From the IMG/VR virus record IMGVR_UViG_3300037264_002305, positions 1 to 30,095 of that record: a DNA stretch of 30,095 bases; one strand, 5' to 3'. Positions 15,144-23,215 of this stretch are shown here, piece by piece. The notes beneath the pieces are model-generated. The model had not been told where the DNA came from. It worked only from the letters and a program-made list of their open reading frames with translations, and did not search any database. Position numbers and translations under genes: made by a program. This DNA is from a virus. Numbering within the stretch: position 1 is the first letter of the stretch; every line of letters starts with the position of its first letter.

Positions 15144-18109
15144 TTGATGCCCCTGTACCGCCACATCAGACCGACGATCTGCGCGGCGTCGTTGATCGTG
15201 TCGGCGCCGTCGCCCGGCTCGTGATACAGGCGCACCCACCATTGCTGACCGGCCGTGCACGTCACGAGCGGTTTGTCGGCGGTCGCCTCGACGGTCAGCG
15301 TGGCGTCGTTCAGGTCATTGGTTGTCCCATCGGCCGCATCCGTCACCGAGCTGACCGACGTGCTGTACGCCGTCGGGATTTGCGCGCTGTTCCCCGCGCA
15401 GATGCCTTGCACTTTCCACAGGACGTTCCCCGTCGTCGCCGGCGTCCGCCACTTGATCAGGAACTCGACCGCGAGCGCGAGGTCGATGTCCGGCGGCAAG
15501 GGCACAGAGAACTGCACCTCCTGCGTGCCCGAGTCCGCGAAGTTCACCAGTGGAACGACGACCGTCGTCCCAGAGAAGGTCGCCGTCGCCGCGCCGCTCG
15601 TCGTCGTGTTGAACCCGAGCGAGGCCGTGCCGTTCTGCGCTGACGCGGGCGTGAAGATCGCGACGATCGGGATCGTGATGACGTTGCCCGTGTCTTCCGC
15701 GTTGATCGTCTTGCCTATCAGAATCTCAGTTCCTGTTAAGGTCCCAAGCGTGCCCGTCGTCGGGAACGTCACATTCGTCGCGCCCGTCGAGGTCATCGTG
15801 AACGAATGCGCCCCGGACCGAATGAACGCCCCTGCCGACAGGGTGAATGTTTGCCCTTGAATGCTCGTCAGGTTCGCCAGCGTGTCAATCGCCGCTTCAA
15901 CCGTCGCCTCCGTCGTCGCCCCGAGCGTGTCAATCGCGTCGAGCGTGGTCGTCCCGGCCGCATCCGACAAGACCGTCACGCCAGCGATCTGGAAGTTCTT
16001 CGCCGTAATCAGGTTCAGGTTCGTGCCGTCATAGGTGAAGTCGCTTGTCCCTTCGAGCGTCCCGTCGCCCGTCCAGACGGCCATCTGGTTGTTGGCCGGC
16101 GTCCCCACCTTCGAGACATCCCCACCGCCCGCGACGGTGGACCACGACAGCACGCCGTCGCCGATGACATCCTTGAGGTACGTGTTGGCCCCGCCGACCG
16201 TTGGCGGCAAAACGTAGGTGATGCTGGCTGCCTGCGCGCCCACTTTGACGGCCGTGTAACTGGTGCCGCCCCCACTCGGCTCCAACAAGCGGACCTCTGC
16301 GGCCGACGTGAATCCGCCAATGTTGAGAACCATTGCGACCGACGCGCCGAGGTTCAGCGTCGCCGTCTCCCCAAAGGCATTGACCGTCGTCGCGGTCGTG
16401 TTGAACAGCGCGAACGTCGCCGATGGCGTCGTGATGGACGTCGTGATCGCGGGCGACGTCCCAAAGACGCACGCGCCGGTCCCGGTTTCCCCCGTCACCA
16501 CCGCACTCCAATTCGTGCAGGACGGCGCCCCGAACCACGTCGCAAAGCCCGCCGGAATCGTCATCCAGTCGGTCTGCGTAGCGGAAAAATCGTAGAAGGC
16601 CAGCGCGTCCGCGCCGGGTGCCGCCGCCGAGTCGATGATCCCCATCTCGGAGGCCAACGTGGCATACGTCACCGCGGTCGGGGCTGCCGCGCCACCAGTA
16701 ATGTTCGCCACCACCGTGTCGGCGGCTTGTGTCGCAAGACCAGACAACGGAAGGCTCGAGGCATTCGTGAGCGTGATCGACGTTGGCGTCCCGTACGCGT
16801 TCGCTCCACTAAACGTCCACGTCCCACCGCCCGCGACGGTCATCCCAGTCGTGCCGAGAATGCTCGCGGTCATGCCGAACTGGAATTGCGTGACCGGCGT
16901 GCCGGCCGCGTCCGCGATGTACTGCGCGTAGAACCCGTTCGCATCCGCCGTGTCCGTGAACCGCTTCGTCTCCAGGACCACATTAGCCGTCAGGTCTGCG
17001 GTGCTGTTCAGGAGGTCGAACACCGTGCCAGCCGACGACCGGCTCGACGTCCACTGTGTCGCCATCGTCAGGAGGTCGATCAGCCCGTCTGCAGTCGCGT
17101 CACCGATATTGTTCCAGAGTGTGGCTCCGCCGGCCGCACCGCCAAGCGCCACCCACGCCGACCCGTTATACGTGCAGAGCGTACGCACCGCACCGGCGCC
17201 GCTGTCACACGCGCCCGCCGCCGAGTCATCCGTGATGATGAGCGTCCAGCCAGAGACCGGAGAGCCAGGGAAGGCTGTCGCTTCAGGCCAGTCCATGTAG
17301 GTCGAGAAGATCGGGCTGACGATGGTTGGATTCGTCCCTCGGACCAGCCCGCCCGTACCGAGGGACGACGCACCGCCAAGGGTGTCCACCATCGCGACGA
17401 CCGTCGTGTCGTCCAGCACCGTCCTCGCTGCCGCCGTGACGGTCGCCGTCTCAGGCACGCCCGTGGAAGCCGTCGTCCGAACGATGAACTGATCCTGCGC
17501 GAGATCCGCCAGCATCGCCAGCGTCACGCCCGCCGTGGCGACTTGGACGTCGTTCGCGTTGACGGTGATACCCGGGCCAGCGCCGACATTGAGCGTCACC
17601 GGGCCGACTGTGCCACCGCCAGTCAAACCCGATCCGGCCGTCACGGATTCAATGTCCCCCGCACCTGGCGTCCCGCCTAGAGCGTTTGGTCGGCCGCTGC
17701 CTCGTGTCAGCGTCACGCGCGCGGTGGTGCCAGGCGTGAAGGCCGAGGCCCTCAATCGCACCCGGACGAGCCCGGTGTTGGCCACCGAGAACTGTCCCGC
17801 CGACGTGATCTGTGTGACGCCCGTCCCGTCCGCCAGCGCCTGCCCTTGGTAGGACGCCCAAGTCACGCCGTCCACGCTGGTTTCGATCTCGAGCGTGCCG
17901 GTGAATCCTTGGGTCACGCCCAGCGTCACGGAGGGGTTGTTGGGGATGTCGAATATGACGCAGTTGGTCGTCGCCACGCCGGTCGTTACGCAGTCCGTCA
18001 CGCCGGACGATTGCGCCGCAATGAACTTCGGTCCTTCGACCTGCTGCGCCCACGCCGGAACCGCTACACTGAGCCCCGCGATCCAGAGGGCACACAGTCG
18101 CTTTTTCAC
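15140..18109 (-). CDS. Long tail-fibre-like protein with N-terminal signal peptide
   Basis: This 989-aa protein starts at a GTG preceded by a near-perfect AGGAGG. Residues 1-22 (KKRLCALWIAGLSVAVPAWA|Q) are a classical Sec signal peptide. Domain order: an Ig/sugar-binding-like domain (about 40-150), fibre-shaft repeats (VTAGSGLTGGGTVGPVTLNV), a TYNGSAWVALGG phage-fibre motif near 320, long Thr/Ala/Gly shaft segments, and a C-terminal jelly-roll ending with GQQWWVRLYHEPGDGAD and MWRYRG. The mature chain has 8 cysteines arranged as neighbouring pairs. Normal fibres carry an N-terminal virion-attachment domain; here a secretion signal occupies that place. Confidence 0.85.
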   Translation of the reverse strand: MKKRLCALWIAGLSVAVPAWAQQVEGPKFIAAQSSGVTDCVTTGVATTNCVIFDIPNNPSVTLGVTQGFTGTLEIETSVDGVTWASYQGQALADGTGVTQITSAGQFSVANTGLVRVRLRASAFTPGTTARVTLTRGSGRPNALGGTPGAGDIESVTAGSGLTGGGTVGPVTLNVGAGPGITVNANDVQVATAGVTLAMLADLAQDQFIVRTTASTGVPETATVTAAARTVLDDTTVVAMVDTLGGASSLGTGGLVRGTNPTIVSPIFSTYMDWPEATAFPGSPVSGWTLIITDDSAAGACDSGAGAVRTLCTYNGSAWVALGGAAGGATLWNNIGDATADGLIDLLTMATQWTSSRSSAGTVFDLLNSTADLTANVVLETKRFTDTADANGFYAQYIADAAGTPVTQFQFGMTASILGTTGMTVAGGGTWTFSGANAYGTPTSITLTNASSLPLSGLATQAADTVVANITGGAAAPTAVTYATLASEMGIIDSAAAPGADALAFYDFSATQTDWMTIPAGFATWFGAPSCTNWSAVVTGETGTGACVFGTSPAITTSITTPSATFALFNTTATTVNAFGETATLNLGASVAMVLNIGGFTSAAEVRLLEPSGGGTSYTAVKVGAQAASITYVLPPTVGGANTYLKDVIGDGVLSWSTVAGGGDVSKVGTPANNQMAVWTGDGTLEGTSDFTYDGTNLNLITAKNFQIAGVTVLSDAAGTTTLDAIDTLGATTEATVEAAIDTLANLTSIQGQTFTLSAGAFIRSGAHSFTMTSTGATNVTFPTTGTLGTLTGTEILIGKTINAEDTGNVITIPIVAIFTPASAQNGTASLGFNTTTSGAATATFSGTTVVVPLVNFADSGTQEVQFSVPLPPDIDLALAVEFLIKWRTPATTGNVLWKVQGICAGNSAQIPTAYSTSVSSVTDAADGTTNDLNDATLTVEATADKPLVTCTAGQQWWVRLYHEPGDGADTINDAAQIVGLMWRYRGIK

Positions 18110-18126
18110 AAGGCCTCCTAAGACAA

Positions 18127-18156
18127 GGGCCGGTAGCCCAGAAGAGCCACCGGCCC
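18127..18156 (-). terminator. Hairpin between two exported-protein genes
   Basis: An inverted repeat of about 11 bp (GGGCCGGTGGC with GCTACCGGCCC, one G-U pair) with an 8-nt loop is followed on the minus strand by TTGTCTT and then the AGGAGG site of the fibre gene. It could be a weak intrinsic terminator or an mRNA-stabilising or translation-modulating hairpin. The U-tract is imperfect. Confidence 0.5.
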
Positions 18157-18188
18157 GAACGTCAACACTGGTCAGGCCGACCTCTAGG

Positions 18189-18953
18189 TCAGCCGAGTGT
18201 GCAACCGCGCGCCGCGATCATGTACCAGTGCAACCCGTCCGCTCGGATCGTCACACCGTTGCCGATGACCGCACCGAGGGTGCAGACATCAGCGGTCGCA
18301 CCGCCGTTGTTGAACCCCTCCGTGATCGTGATCGTGTGCGCCTGCGCCGTGTTCGACGTGATCTCCATCACCATGCCGCTCTGAAGGGCGGTCGGGGGAA
18401 CGAGGGTCATGGCACCAACGCCGGCAGCCGTGATCAAACTCAGGCCTGGTTGGACCGCAATGGCGCCAGTGGTGGAGTAGCTCGCCGCCGGCGCGTTCGT
18501 GAAGCTCGGAATCCCGTTCAGCCGGTACCGGACCCACGCGCTCCCGTGGCATTGGTAGACCGTCCCGTTCGTCAGGACGCGCGGCAGGAACCGCTCAGCC
18601 GTCGCCGTGCATCCCCCACTGCGCGGGTCCTCGCCAGAGAAGCGCTGCGGCACGCCTGTGAAGGCGACGGCGCCAGAGGCGTGCGCCTGCACTTTGGAGC
18701 CGGCGAAGCCTCGAAACACGCGAATCCGCGTGCCCGTGATCTCGAGGACGCGCATTGCCTCCCCGTCGACCACGATCAAGTCGTCGACCGCGACCGTGGA
18801 CGCGGACGTCAGATTGATGTCCCTGGCCGTGATGGTCGCCGCCGAGCTCAGCGTGGTCTGGTTGACGGTCACTTGGGCGAAGAGAGGCGGCAGCCCGAGC
18901 ACCAGGCCGAGGACCGCGATCGTCGCTACTGCATATCGAGTGAAAGCACGCAT
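18189..18953 (-). CDS. Exported fibre-like protein with signal peptide (254 aa)
   Basis: The ATG at 18953 has AGGAG 9 nt upstream. Residues 1-26 (MRAFTRYAVATIAVLGLVLG, then LPPLFA|Q) are a Sec signal peptide. The next part carries the motif VDGEAMRVLEITGTRIRVFR, then GFAGSKVQAHASGA, common in phage tail and fibre proteins. A segment with TNGTVYQCHGSAWVRY resembles the 'text-of-sample' strand of fibre domains. The C-terminal third is beta-rich (AHTITITEG, then VTIRADGLHWYMI). Four cysteines are present in the mature chain, two of them near the C-terminus. First gene of the exported cassette, immediately downstream of the coat gene. Confidence 0.8.
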   Translation of the reverse strand: MRAFTRYAVATIAVLGLVLGLPPLFAQVTVNQTTLSSAATITARDINLTSASTVAVDDLIVVDGEAMRVLEITGTRIRVFRGFAGSKVQAHASGAVAFTGVPQRFSGEDPRSGGCTATAERFLPRVLTNGTVYQCHGSAWVRYRLNGIPSFTNAPAASYSTTGAIAVQPGLSLITAAGVGAMTLVPPTALQSGMVMEITSNTAQAHTITITEGFNNGGATADVCTLGAVIGNGVTIRADGLHWYMIAARGCTLG

Positions 18954-19015
18954 GTTCGTTGACTCCTGAAAAGGTTGACTGCCTAACAACTCCCGTGGAA
19001 CCTCAAACTCACCGA

Positions 19016-19043
19016 CCGGACCGGGGCGTCAGCCCCAGCCCGG
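19016..19043 (-). terminator. GC-rich hairpin downstream of the coat gene
   Basis: On the transcribed (minus) strand CCGGGCTGGGGC pairs with GCCCCGGTCCGG around a TGAC loop: 12 bp with two G-U wobbles that would be mismatches in the opposite strand's RNA. This fits an RNA element after the highly expressed coat gene. No U-tract follows, so mRNA protection or partial termination is more likely than a strong intrinsic terminator. Confidence 0.45.
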
Positions 19044-19055
19044 CCGATGCGTGTA

Positions 19056-20267
19056 TCAGGAGCAGACCTGGACGCCGAGTTCCTTGCGGAGCGCGTCCGT
19101 GCCGTAGAGCACGTCCACGCGCACCGGGTTCTCGTCTTCCTTGATGTCGTAGTCCATCTGCATCCGCAGCGAGAGACCGACCTGGTCGTCCGCCGCGCGC
19201 TCCGACATCTCGAGGTTCTTGTGCAGCGGCAGATCCGCCGACACCAGGACGATCGCGTCGCGGTGGAACACGAAGCCCCGACGCGAGCGGTTGTTCGCCG
19301 CGCCGAGAATCGTCAGCGCCGCGTTGTTGGCCGGCGCCGAGTCGACCGTCTGTTCCGCGCCAGAGATGATGATCTCCGGCTCGATCGCGGCCGTCAGGTT
19401 CCCGGCCCCGTCCGAGGACACATCCGCCGTCACGCGGAACTGCTGGAGTTCGCCCGTCGCGAAGCGGTTCTTCGGGTTGACGGACTGGACCCCGTCAATC
19501 GTGAAGATGTCGCCTTCGACGAGTCGCGGTGCCGCCGCCGCGGTCCAAGCGTCCGTGATCAAGCTCGAGCCCACCTGGTCGGCGCCGTTGACGAGCGGCG
19601 TCCCACCGAGCGGCCCGACCTGGAACAGCGGGCAGTTCTGGTCCATGACCCACGAGAGACCGACCGCTCGCTTGATCATGCCGGTCGTGTACTGCGCCGC
19701 GATGGAGGCCGACGCTTCGGTGAGGCCCTTCAGGGCGTCCACGATCGTGATCTGCATCTTCGGCGTGTAGCAGACGTTCCGCATCCCCGGGGGACACGAG
19801 TTGTTGTCGAGGATCATGCCGGCCGTCATGTAGGTCAGCAGCGCGTTCGGCACGGTGCCGGGCGTCCCGACCGCCTGGTAGAACTGCGTCGAGACGGCGC
19901 AGACGTCCTGGTCGATCTGGTTGGCGAGCTGGCTGATGGCGGGGACGAGGATCCGTTCGCGGAACTGCGAGATGTGCAGCAACCGCTCCACGTCGGTGAA
20001 GTTCATGCCGATGTGCTTTTTCTTGTCGAGCCGCACCGGCACGGACGTTTCCTTGGTGTTCTGCATCACGAGCGTGTCGCCGTCGCTGACGATGTAGCGG
20101 GGCGGCTTGCGCGCGTTCACGACGTCGCCGATCTTGGCGCCCTCGCGTCCGAACTTGTCGTCGTACTGACGGTTCACGAGGTACGTGACCTTCAGGTTGT
20201 TCTCGAGGACGTCCAACGCTTCGTTGGTGATCTCCTCGTTGGTCAGCAGTGTATTGGCCGCAGCCAT
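19056..20267 (-). CDS. Major capsid (coat) protein, P22 gp5-like
   Basis: The start is the ATG at 20267 with AGAGGAG just upstream; a longer in-frame reading lacks this. The 403-aa protein has the P22 coat-family layout: an N-terminal helix (TLLTNEEITNEALDVLENNL), the RKPPRY and GMNFTDVE segment, a helix with NQIDQDVC, the insertion region, then GDIFTIDGVQSVNP, GELQQFRVTAD and the C-terminal FHRDAIVLVSADLPL. P22 gp5 is 430 aa. It forms the HK97-fold shell on the scaffold encoded directly upstream. Confidence 0.93.
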   Translation of the reverse strand: MAAANTLLTNEEITNEALDVLENNLKVTYLVNRQYDDKFGREGAKIGDVVNARKPPRYIVSDGDTLVMQNTKETSVPVRLDKKKHIGMNFTDVERLLHISQFRERILVPAISQLANQIDQDVCAVSTQFYQAVGTPGTVPNALLTYMTAGMILDNNSCPPGMRNVCYTPKMQITIVDALKGLTEASASIAAQYTTGMIKRAVGLSWVMDQNCPLFQVGPLGGTPLVNGADQVGSSLITDAWTAAAAPRLVEGDIFTIDGVQSVNPKNRFATGELQQFRVTADVSSDGAGNLTAAIEPEIIISGAEQTVDSAPANNAALTILGAANNRSRRGFVFHRDAIVLVSADLPLHKNLEMSERAADDQVGLSLRMQMDYDIKEDENPVRVDVLYGTDALRKELGVQVCS

Positions 20268-20464
20268 GACGAACTCCTCTATGGCCTCGTCTCCCACGCG
20301 AGACAAGCGCCGGTCAAAGATTCCAGTTCTTCAGGGCGACGGCTTTGGCACCCGCTGCCATCGAGTTCACGGGGGGCACGCCACCGAGACCGCGTGAAGG
20401 CCTCGGCTACGCGAATGTGCCAGTCGGTGCAGGGGTCGCTGCGAAGCGCCGCCCTGCGAGCGTG
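20268..20464 (-). other. Scaffold-coat intergenic leader
   Basis: These 197 bp between the scaffold stop and the coat start hold the coat ribosome site and short imperfect inverted repeats (for example GTCTC and GAGAC). A coat-specific promoter or mRNA leader would be expected here, but I cannot identify a convincing -35/-10 pair. A 21-codon GTG-initiated reading ending in ALKNWNL is present without clear support. Confidence 0.4.
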
Positions 20465-21634
20465 TTAGACGCGTCCGCCGTTCAGCGCCGCTTCTTCAGC
20501 GGTACGCGCGGCTCGGTACGCCTTGAAATCCTTCGTGTGCTTCCGGTCGAAGTGCGTGCTCCTCGCACGCCCGGCCGGCTGGGACGTGGGTGCCGGCGCG
20601 CGCGAGATCCGCGTCTCGGACACTTCCGTCTCGCCTTCGACCGCACGGGCCACCTTCTTTGGCCCCGCCTTCTTCCGCTCGGCGGTGATGGCGTCGCTCA
20701 GCGTCACGATCGCGGCGGCGGCGCGCGCGGGCGAGAGCTTCGCGATCCGCTCCCACTCCTTCTGGTCCTTGGCGAGCCGATACATGATCTCGCCGCGTTC
20801 GTCGGACTCTCCCATCGCGGTCTGGATCCCCGCGTTCCACGGGATGTCCGTCCGGCCCTTGGCCGTGTCCATCACCGCGTCGAAGTCCGGCCTGGCGGCG
20901 CGCGTCGCAGCCACCAACTCGATGTGGCGCTTCTCGGAGGCCACCTGCTCGGCCTTGGCCTTGGCTTCAGTGGACGTACCGTCACGCTCGGACAGCAGTT
21001 TCTTGGCTGCCATCCGGCCGCGGCGCTCGCCCTCGGTGAGCAAGTACTCTTCGCGCGCGTCGTCGTAGGCCTCGTAGGTCTCGAAGTCTTCGCGATTGGG
21101 CTTGGCGACCGGCGTCTCGTCCGGATCGGGCTCGGCCGCTTTTCGTGCCGCCTCGGCCTCTTCGTCCTTGGCCCGCGCGTCGAGTTTGGCCTTCAGTGCT
21201 GCGTTCTCGCGTTCCTTGGCGTCGACTTGGTCGCGCAGGAGACGCTTGTCGGCGCTCAGTTCGTCGAGCCTCGACTGCAGGTCGCCGCGCTTCGCTTTGC
21301 GTGGAGGCTGATTCTCTTCCCCCTCGGCGCCGGCGGTGTCAGCCGCGGCTTCCTCGGCGGCGAGTTCTTCAGCCGATTTCTGCTCTGCCGCTTCTGCGGC
21401 GACGCGAGCCTCTTCGGCGTCGGCCGCTTCGCGCTCGGCCTTCTGTTCGTCGGTTTCTTCGGTGGCGGGGGCGAGCTTGTCGACGGAGGCGGTGGCCGAT
21501 CCAACCTCGACGTGCTCGGTGGATTCGGCGGCGACGCGCTCGGCCGTCTCTTCTGGCGTGGGGGACTCGGCCAGGCCCAAGGCCTTTCTGACGCTCTTGC
21601 TGTTGCCGGTCATCGTCGTCAGTCGGCGTGCCAT
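20465..21634 (-). CDS. Capsid scaffolding protein
   Basis: The ATG at 21634 follows GAGGAG by 5 nt, better than the upstream in-frame TTG. The 389-aa product is Ala/Glu/Lys-rich: an acidic disordered N-terminal third, a coiled coil (about 115-165; LQSRLDELSADKRLLRDQV), a Pro/Glu hinge (PNREDFETYEAYDDAREEYL), an internal helical domain, and a basic C-terminus (THFDRKHTKDFKAYR) as expected for coat binding. Its place between portal module and coat gene matches P22 gp8, which directs procapsid assembly and then leaves. Confidence 0.88.
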   Translation of the reverse strand: MARRLTTMTGNSKSVRKALGLAESPTPEETAERVAAESTEHVEVGSATASVDKLAPATEETDEQKAEREAADAEEARVAAEAAEQKSAEELAAEEAAADTAGAEGEENQPPRKAKRGDLQSRLDELSADKRLLRDQVDAKERENAALKAKLDARAKDEEAEAARKAAEPDPDETPVAKPNREDFETYEAYDDAREEYLLTEGERRGRMAAKKLLSERDGTSTEAKAKAEQVASEKRHIELVAATRAARPDFDAVMDTAKGRTDIPWNAGIQTAMGESDERGEIMYRLAKDQKEWERIAKLSPARAAAAIVTLSDAITAERKKAGPKKVARAVEGETEVSETRISRAPAPTSQPAGRARSTHFDRKHTKDFKAYRAARTAEEAALNGGRV

Positions 21635-21652
21635 CAGGCTCCTCAAAAAGCA

Positions 21653-21713
21653 AACGGCCCGCCCTGAAGTCGATGGGAGCGAAGGGACCCATCGAATCCA
21701 AGTGCGGGCCGTT
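21653..21713 (-). terminator. Nested hairpin with U-tract before the scaffold gene
   Basis: An outer 10-bp inverted repeat (AACGGCCCGC at 21653 with GCGGGCCGTT at 21704) encloses an inner 7-bp one (CGATGGG at 21671 with CCCATCG at 21688). On the minus strand the structure ends in GGGCCGTTTGCTTTTTG and is followed at once by the scaffold ribosome site. It looks like an intrinsic terminator or attenuator separating the HNH trio from the scaffold-coat genes. Confidence 0.6.
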
Positions 21714-21796
21714 CCGGGTCGCGACCTTGCGGCCGGGCCGGTGTGGGCCGGTGAAGCGCCGGAGGACGCCTCACACGAACATTGGGGATTCTGCGC

Positions 21797-22228
21797 CTAC
21801 GGACGGCTGGCTGTCAAGCGGTCCTGTTGAAAGAAGACCTCGCCGGCCTTGTCGACCACCGCGTACGGACCCATGAACCGCCGATCGCTGAAGAACACCA
21901 CGTCGCGCCGATTCTCGGTCTGGTGGGTATGGCAGGTCGAACACGCACGACAACACATCTGCTCGTTCGTGCGCTCGTGCTCTGGACGACCACGCGTCTT
22001 GGCCTTCGATGGGTCGTGGTGCATTTCGCCCGCGACCTCACCCAGCCATCCGCCGCACAACTCGCACCGATGCGTGCTCCGAATCCAGACGAACATCCGA
22101 ATCTGGCTGACGTGCTCGGCGTCCTCGTCGTCCTGGCGCCGCTTCTGGGCCTTCCGCGACTCAGGCTTCGGCAGCGCCAACTTCTGATACATCGCCAAAC
22201 TCTTTGGCGCCGCCTTCCTGTGAATCAT
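21797..22228 (-). CDS. HNH-type endonuclease
   Basis: This 143-aa protein is coupled to the methyltransferase by an ATGA overlap (22228-22225). A basic N-terminus (KPESRKAQKRRQ) precedes a zinc-knuckle HNH core: CELC at 55-58, EMHHDPS with His70-His71, Asn88, and a Cys-rich CCRACSTCHTHQ at 92-103. HNH enzymes nick or cut DNA; in phages they act in packaging, homing or conflict. The lone position between methyltransferase and scaffold, with a hairpin behind it, would suit a mobile or homing-type gene. The exact role is not determinable. Confidence 0.8.
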   Translation of the reverse strand: MIHRKAAPKSLAMYQKLALPKPESRKAQKRRQDDEDAEHVSQIRMFVWIRSTHRCELCGGWLGEVAGEMHHDPSKAKTRGRPEHERTNEQMCCRACSTCHTHQTENRRDVVFFSDRRFMGPYAVVDKAGEVFFQQDRLTASRP

Positions 22229-22761
22229 GGAATCCTCTCGAACACCGTGTACCACCGCGCGCGAGCGTTCCGTCCGGTGCCCACGCCGACGACCGCCACT
22301 TCGCGCCCGTACGCGCCGGGGTGCGGCCAGAGATAGTCCAGCACGCCGACGCGACTACCCACCGGCACGGCACGCAGAGAGCGCTTCAGCAACGCGTTCA
22401 ACGGTGGCAGCGCCGCGACGCCTGGCAGATACTTCGCGGCGTCGTCAGGCGTGTAGGGCCTGTCGATCATGATCCCGTCCCACAGGCCGTCCGACGCGGG
22501 ACGTTCCGGCAGTTTGCGTCCGACGTCCATGATGAAGTCCGGCTTCGTGCGCGGGTCCAAGTCGACCGTCATGTCGTGTAGCCCCAGCCCCTTGAACGGG
22601 TAGTCGCGAATCCGGCCGGCACAGACATGCAGGACGACGCCGCTCGCCCCGACGCCGAGCAGAGCGCGCGCCCGCGACAAGAATCCTGACGGGTAGGCGC
22701 CGTAGTACTTCACCTTCGGCCTGGCGAGAATCCATGTGTCACAGATTGGCCGGTAACTCAT
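22225..22761 (-). CDS. Putative SAM-dependent methyltransferase with altered catalytic motif
   Basis: The ATG at 22761 overlaps the zinc-ribbon stop (ATGA); an ATG three codons earlier is less likely. The 178-aa protein matches a class of small phage methyltransferase-like proteins: N-terminal WILARPKVKYYGAYPSGF, a glycine loop (VLHVCAGR, 43-50), an acidic strand end (TVDLDP, 65-70), DGIMIDRPYT at 95-104 in place of the usual DPPY, and an LRAVPVGSRVGVLDYL strand. In N6-adenine methylases the (D/N/S)PPY motif holds the target base; Arg at its second position makes activity uncertain. It may be an inactive relative or have another target. Confidence 0.72.
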   Translation of the reverse strand: MSYRPICDTWILARPKVKYYGAYPSGFLSRARALLGVGASGVVLHVCAGRIRDYPFKGLGLHDMTVDLDPRTKPDFIMDVGRKLPERPASDGLWDGIMIDRPYTPDDAAKYLPGVAALPPLNALLKRSLRAVPVGSRVGVLDYLWPHPGAYGREVAVVGVGTGRNARARWYTVFERIP

Positions 22762-22979
22762 TCTGCCCATCGCATCGGCGACATGCCGTCGCGATCTGGA
22801 TTAGTCGCGTGATCCAGACGTAGACAGTCGACCAATAAACATTCAGGACACACGTCAGAGTCGTCGGCCATGTTAAACACCGACACTGACCAAGTGTGGC
22901 CCTCTCGGCATCGGTACCAACTAATGCCCCTGCGAATATCTGGCGTCGGAGGCCCACTCGCTCTTTTCCGGTTGAACAT
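22758..22979 (-). CDS. Small zinc-ribbon protein (73 aa)
   Basis: The ORF has an AGGGGA ribosome site 3-4 nt before the ATG and ends in an ATGA overlap with the methyltransferase. Ligands for one zinc ion are visible: Cys24 and His28 (YRCREGHTW) and Cys44/Cys47 (VCPECLL). Small zinc ribbons of this kind bind nucleic acid or act as partner subunits. Co-translation with the methyltransferase and HNH genes suggests a three-gene cassette. Confidence 0.7.
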   Translation of the reverse strand: MFNRKRASGPPTPDIRRGISWYRCREGHTWSVSVFNMADDSDVCPECLLVDCLRLDHATNPDRDGMSPMRWAE

Positions 22980-23009
22980 TAGTCCCCTGTAGTACTTCAG
23001 TGATCTCTA

Positions 23010-23089
23010 GATCTTACGATCCTCAACCTCACTCACTCTGGCTCTGGGCGCACCCCCCTCCCCCTATGCCCCGGGATCTTAGTACGATC
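23010..23089. repeat. Two copies of a GATC-flanked element
   Basis: The minus strand reads GATCGTAAGATC at 23021-23010 and GATCGTACTAAGATC at 23089-23075: the same 12-nt pattern, the second with two extra bases, about 65 bp apart. Such spaced direct repeats could be operator or replication-protein sites, or targets of an adenine methyltransferase. Function unknown. Confidence 0.45.
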
Positions 23090-23215
23090 TCGAAGTCCAG
23101 AAGATCTCGCCAGCTCGAGGAACCTTACACAACAGGTTCGTCAGCCGACAAGGATGCGCCCGTCGCCGTCGTTCGGTCGGTCTCGGCCGCGAATTGTGGG
23201 GATTTGCAACGGACT

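Noticed and set aside
15806-17680. Plus-strand ORF (624 codons) opposite the fibre gene
   Set aside because: Arg-rich antisense shadow of the 989-aa fibre gene with no plausible fold.
19047-21667. Plus-strand ORFs (473 and 440 codons) opposite coat and scaffold
   Set aside because: Complementary shadows of secure coat and scaffold genes.
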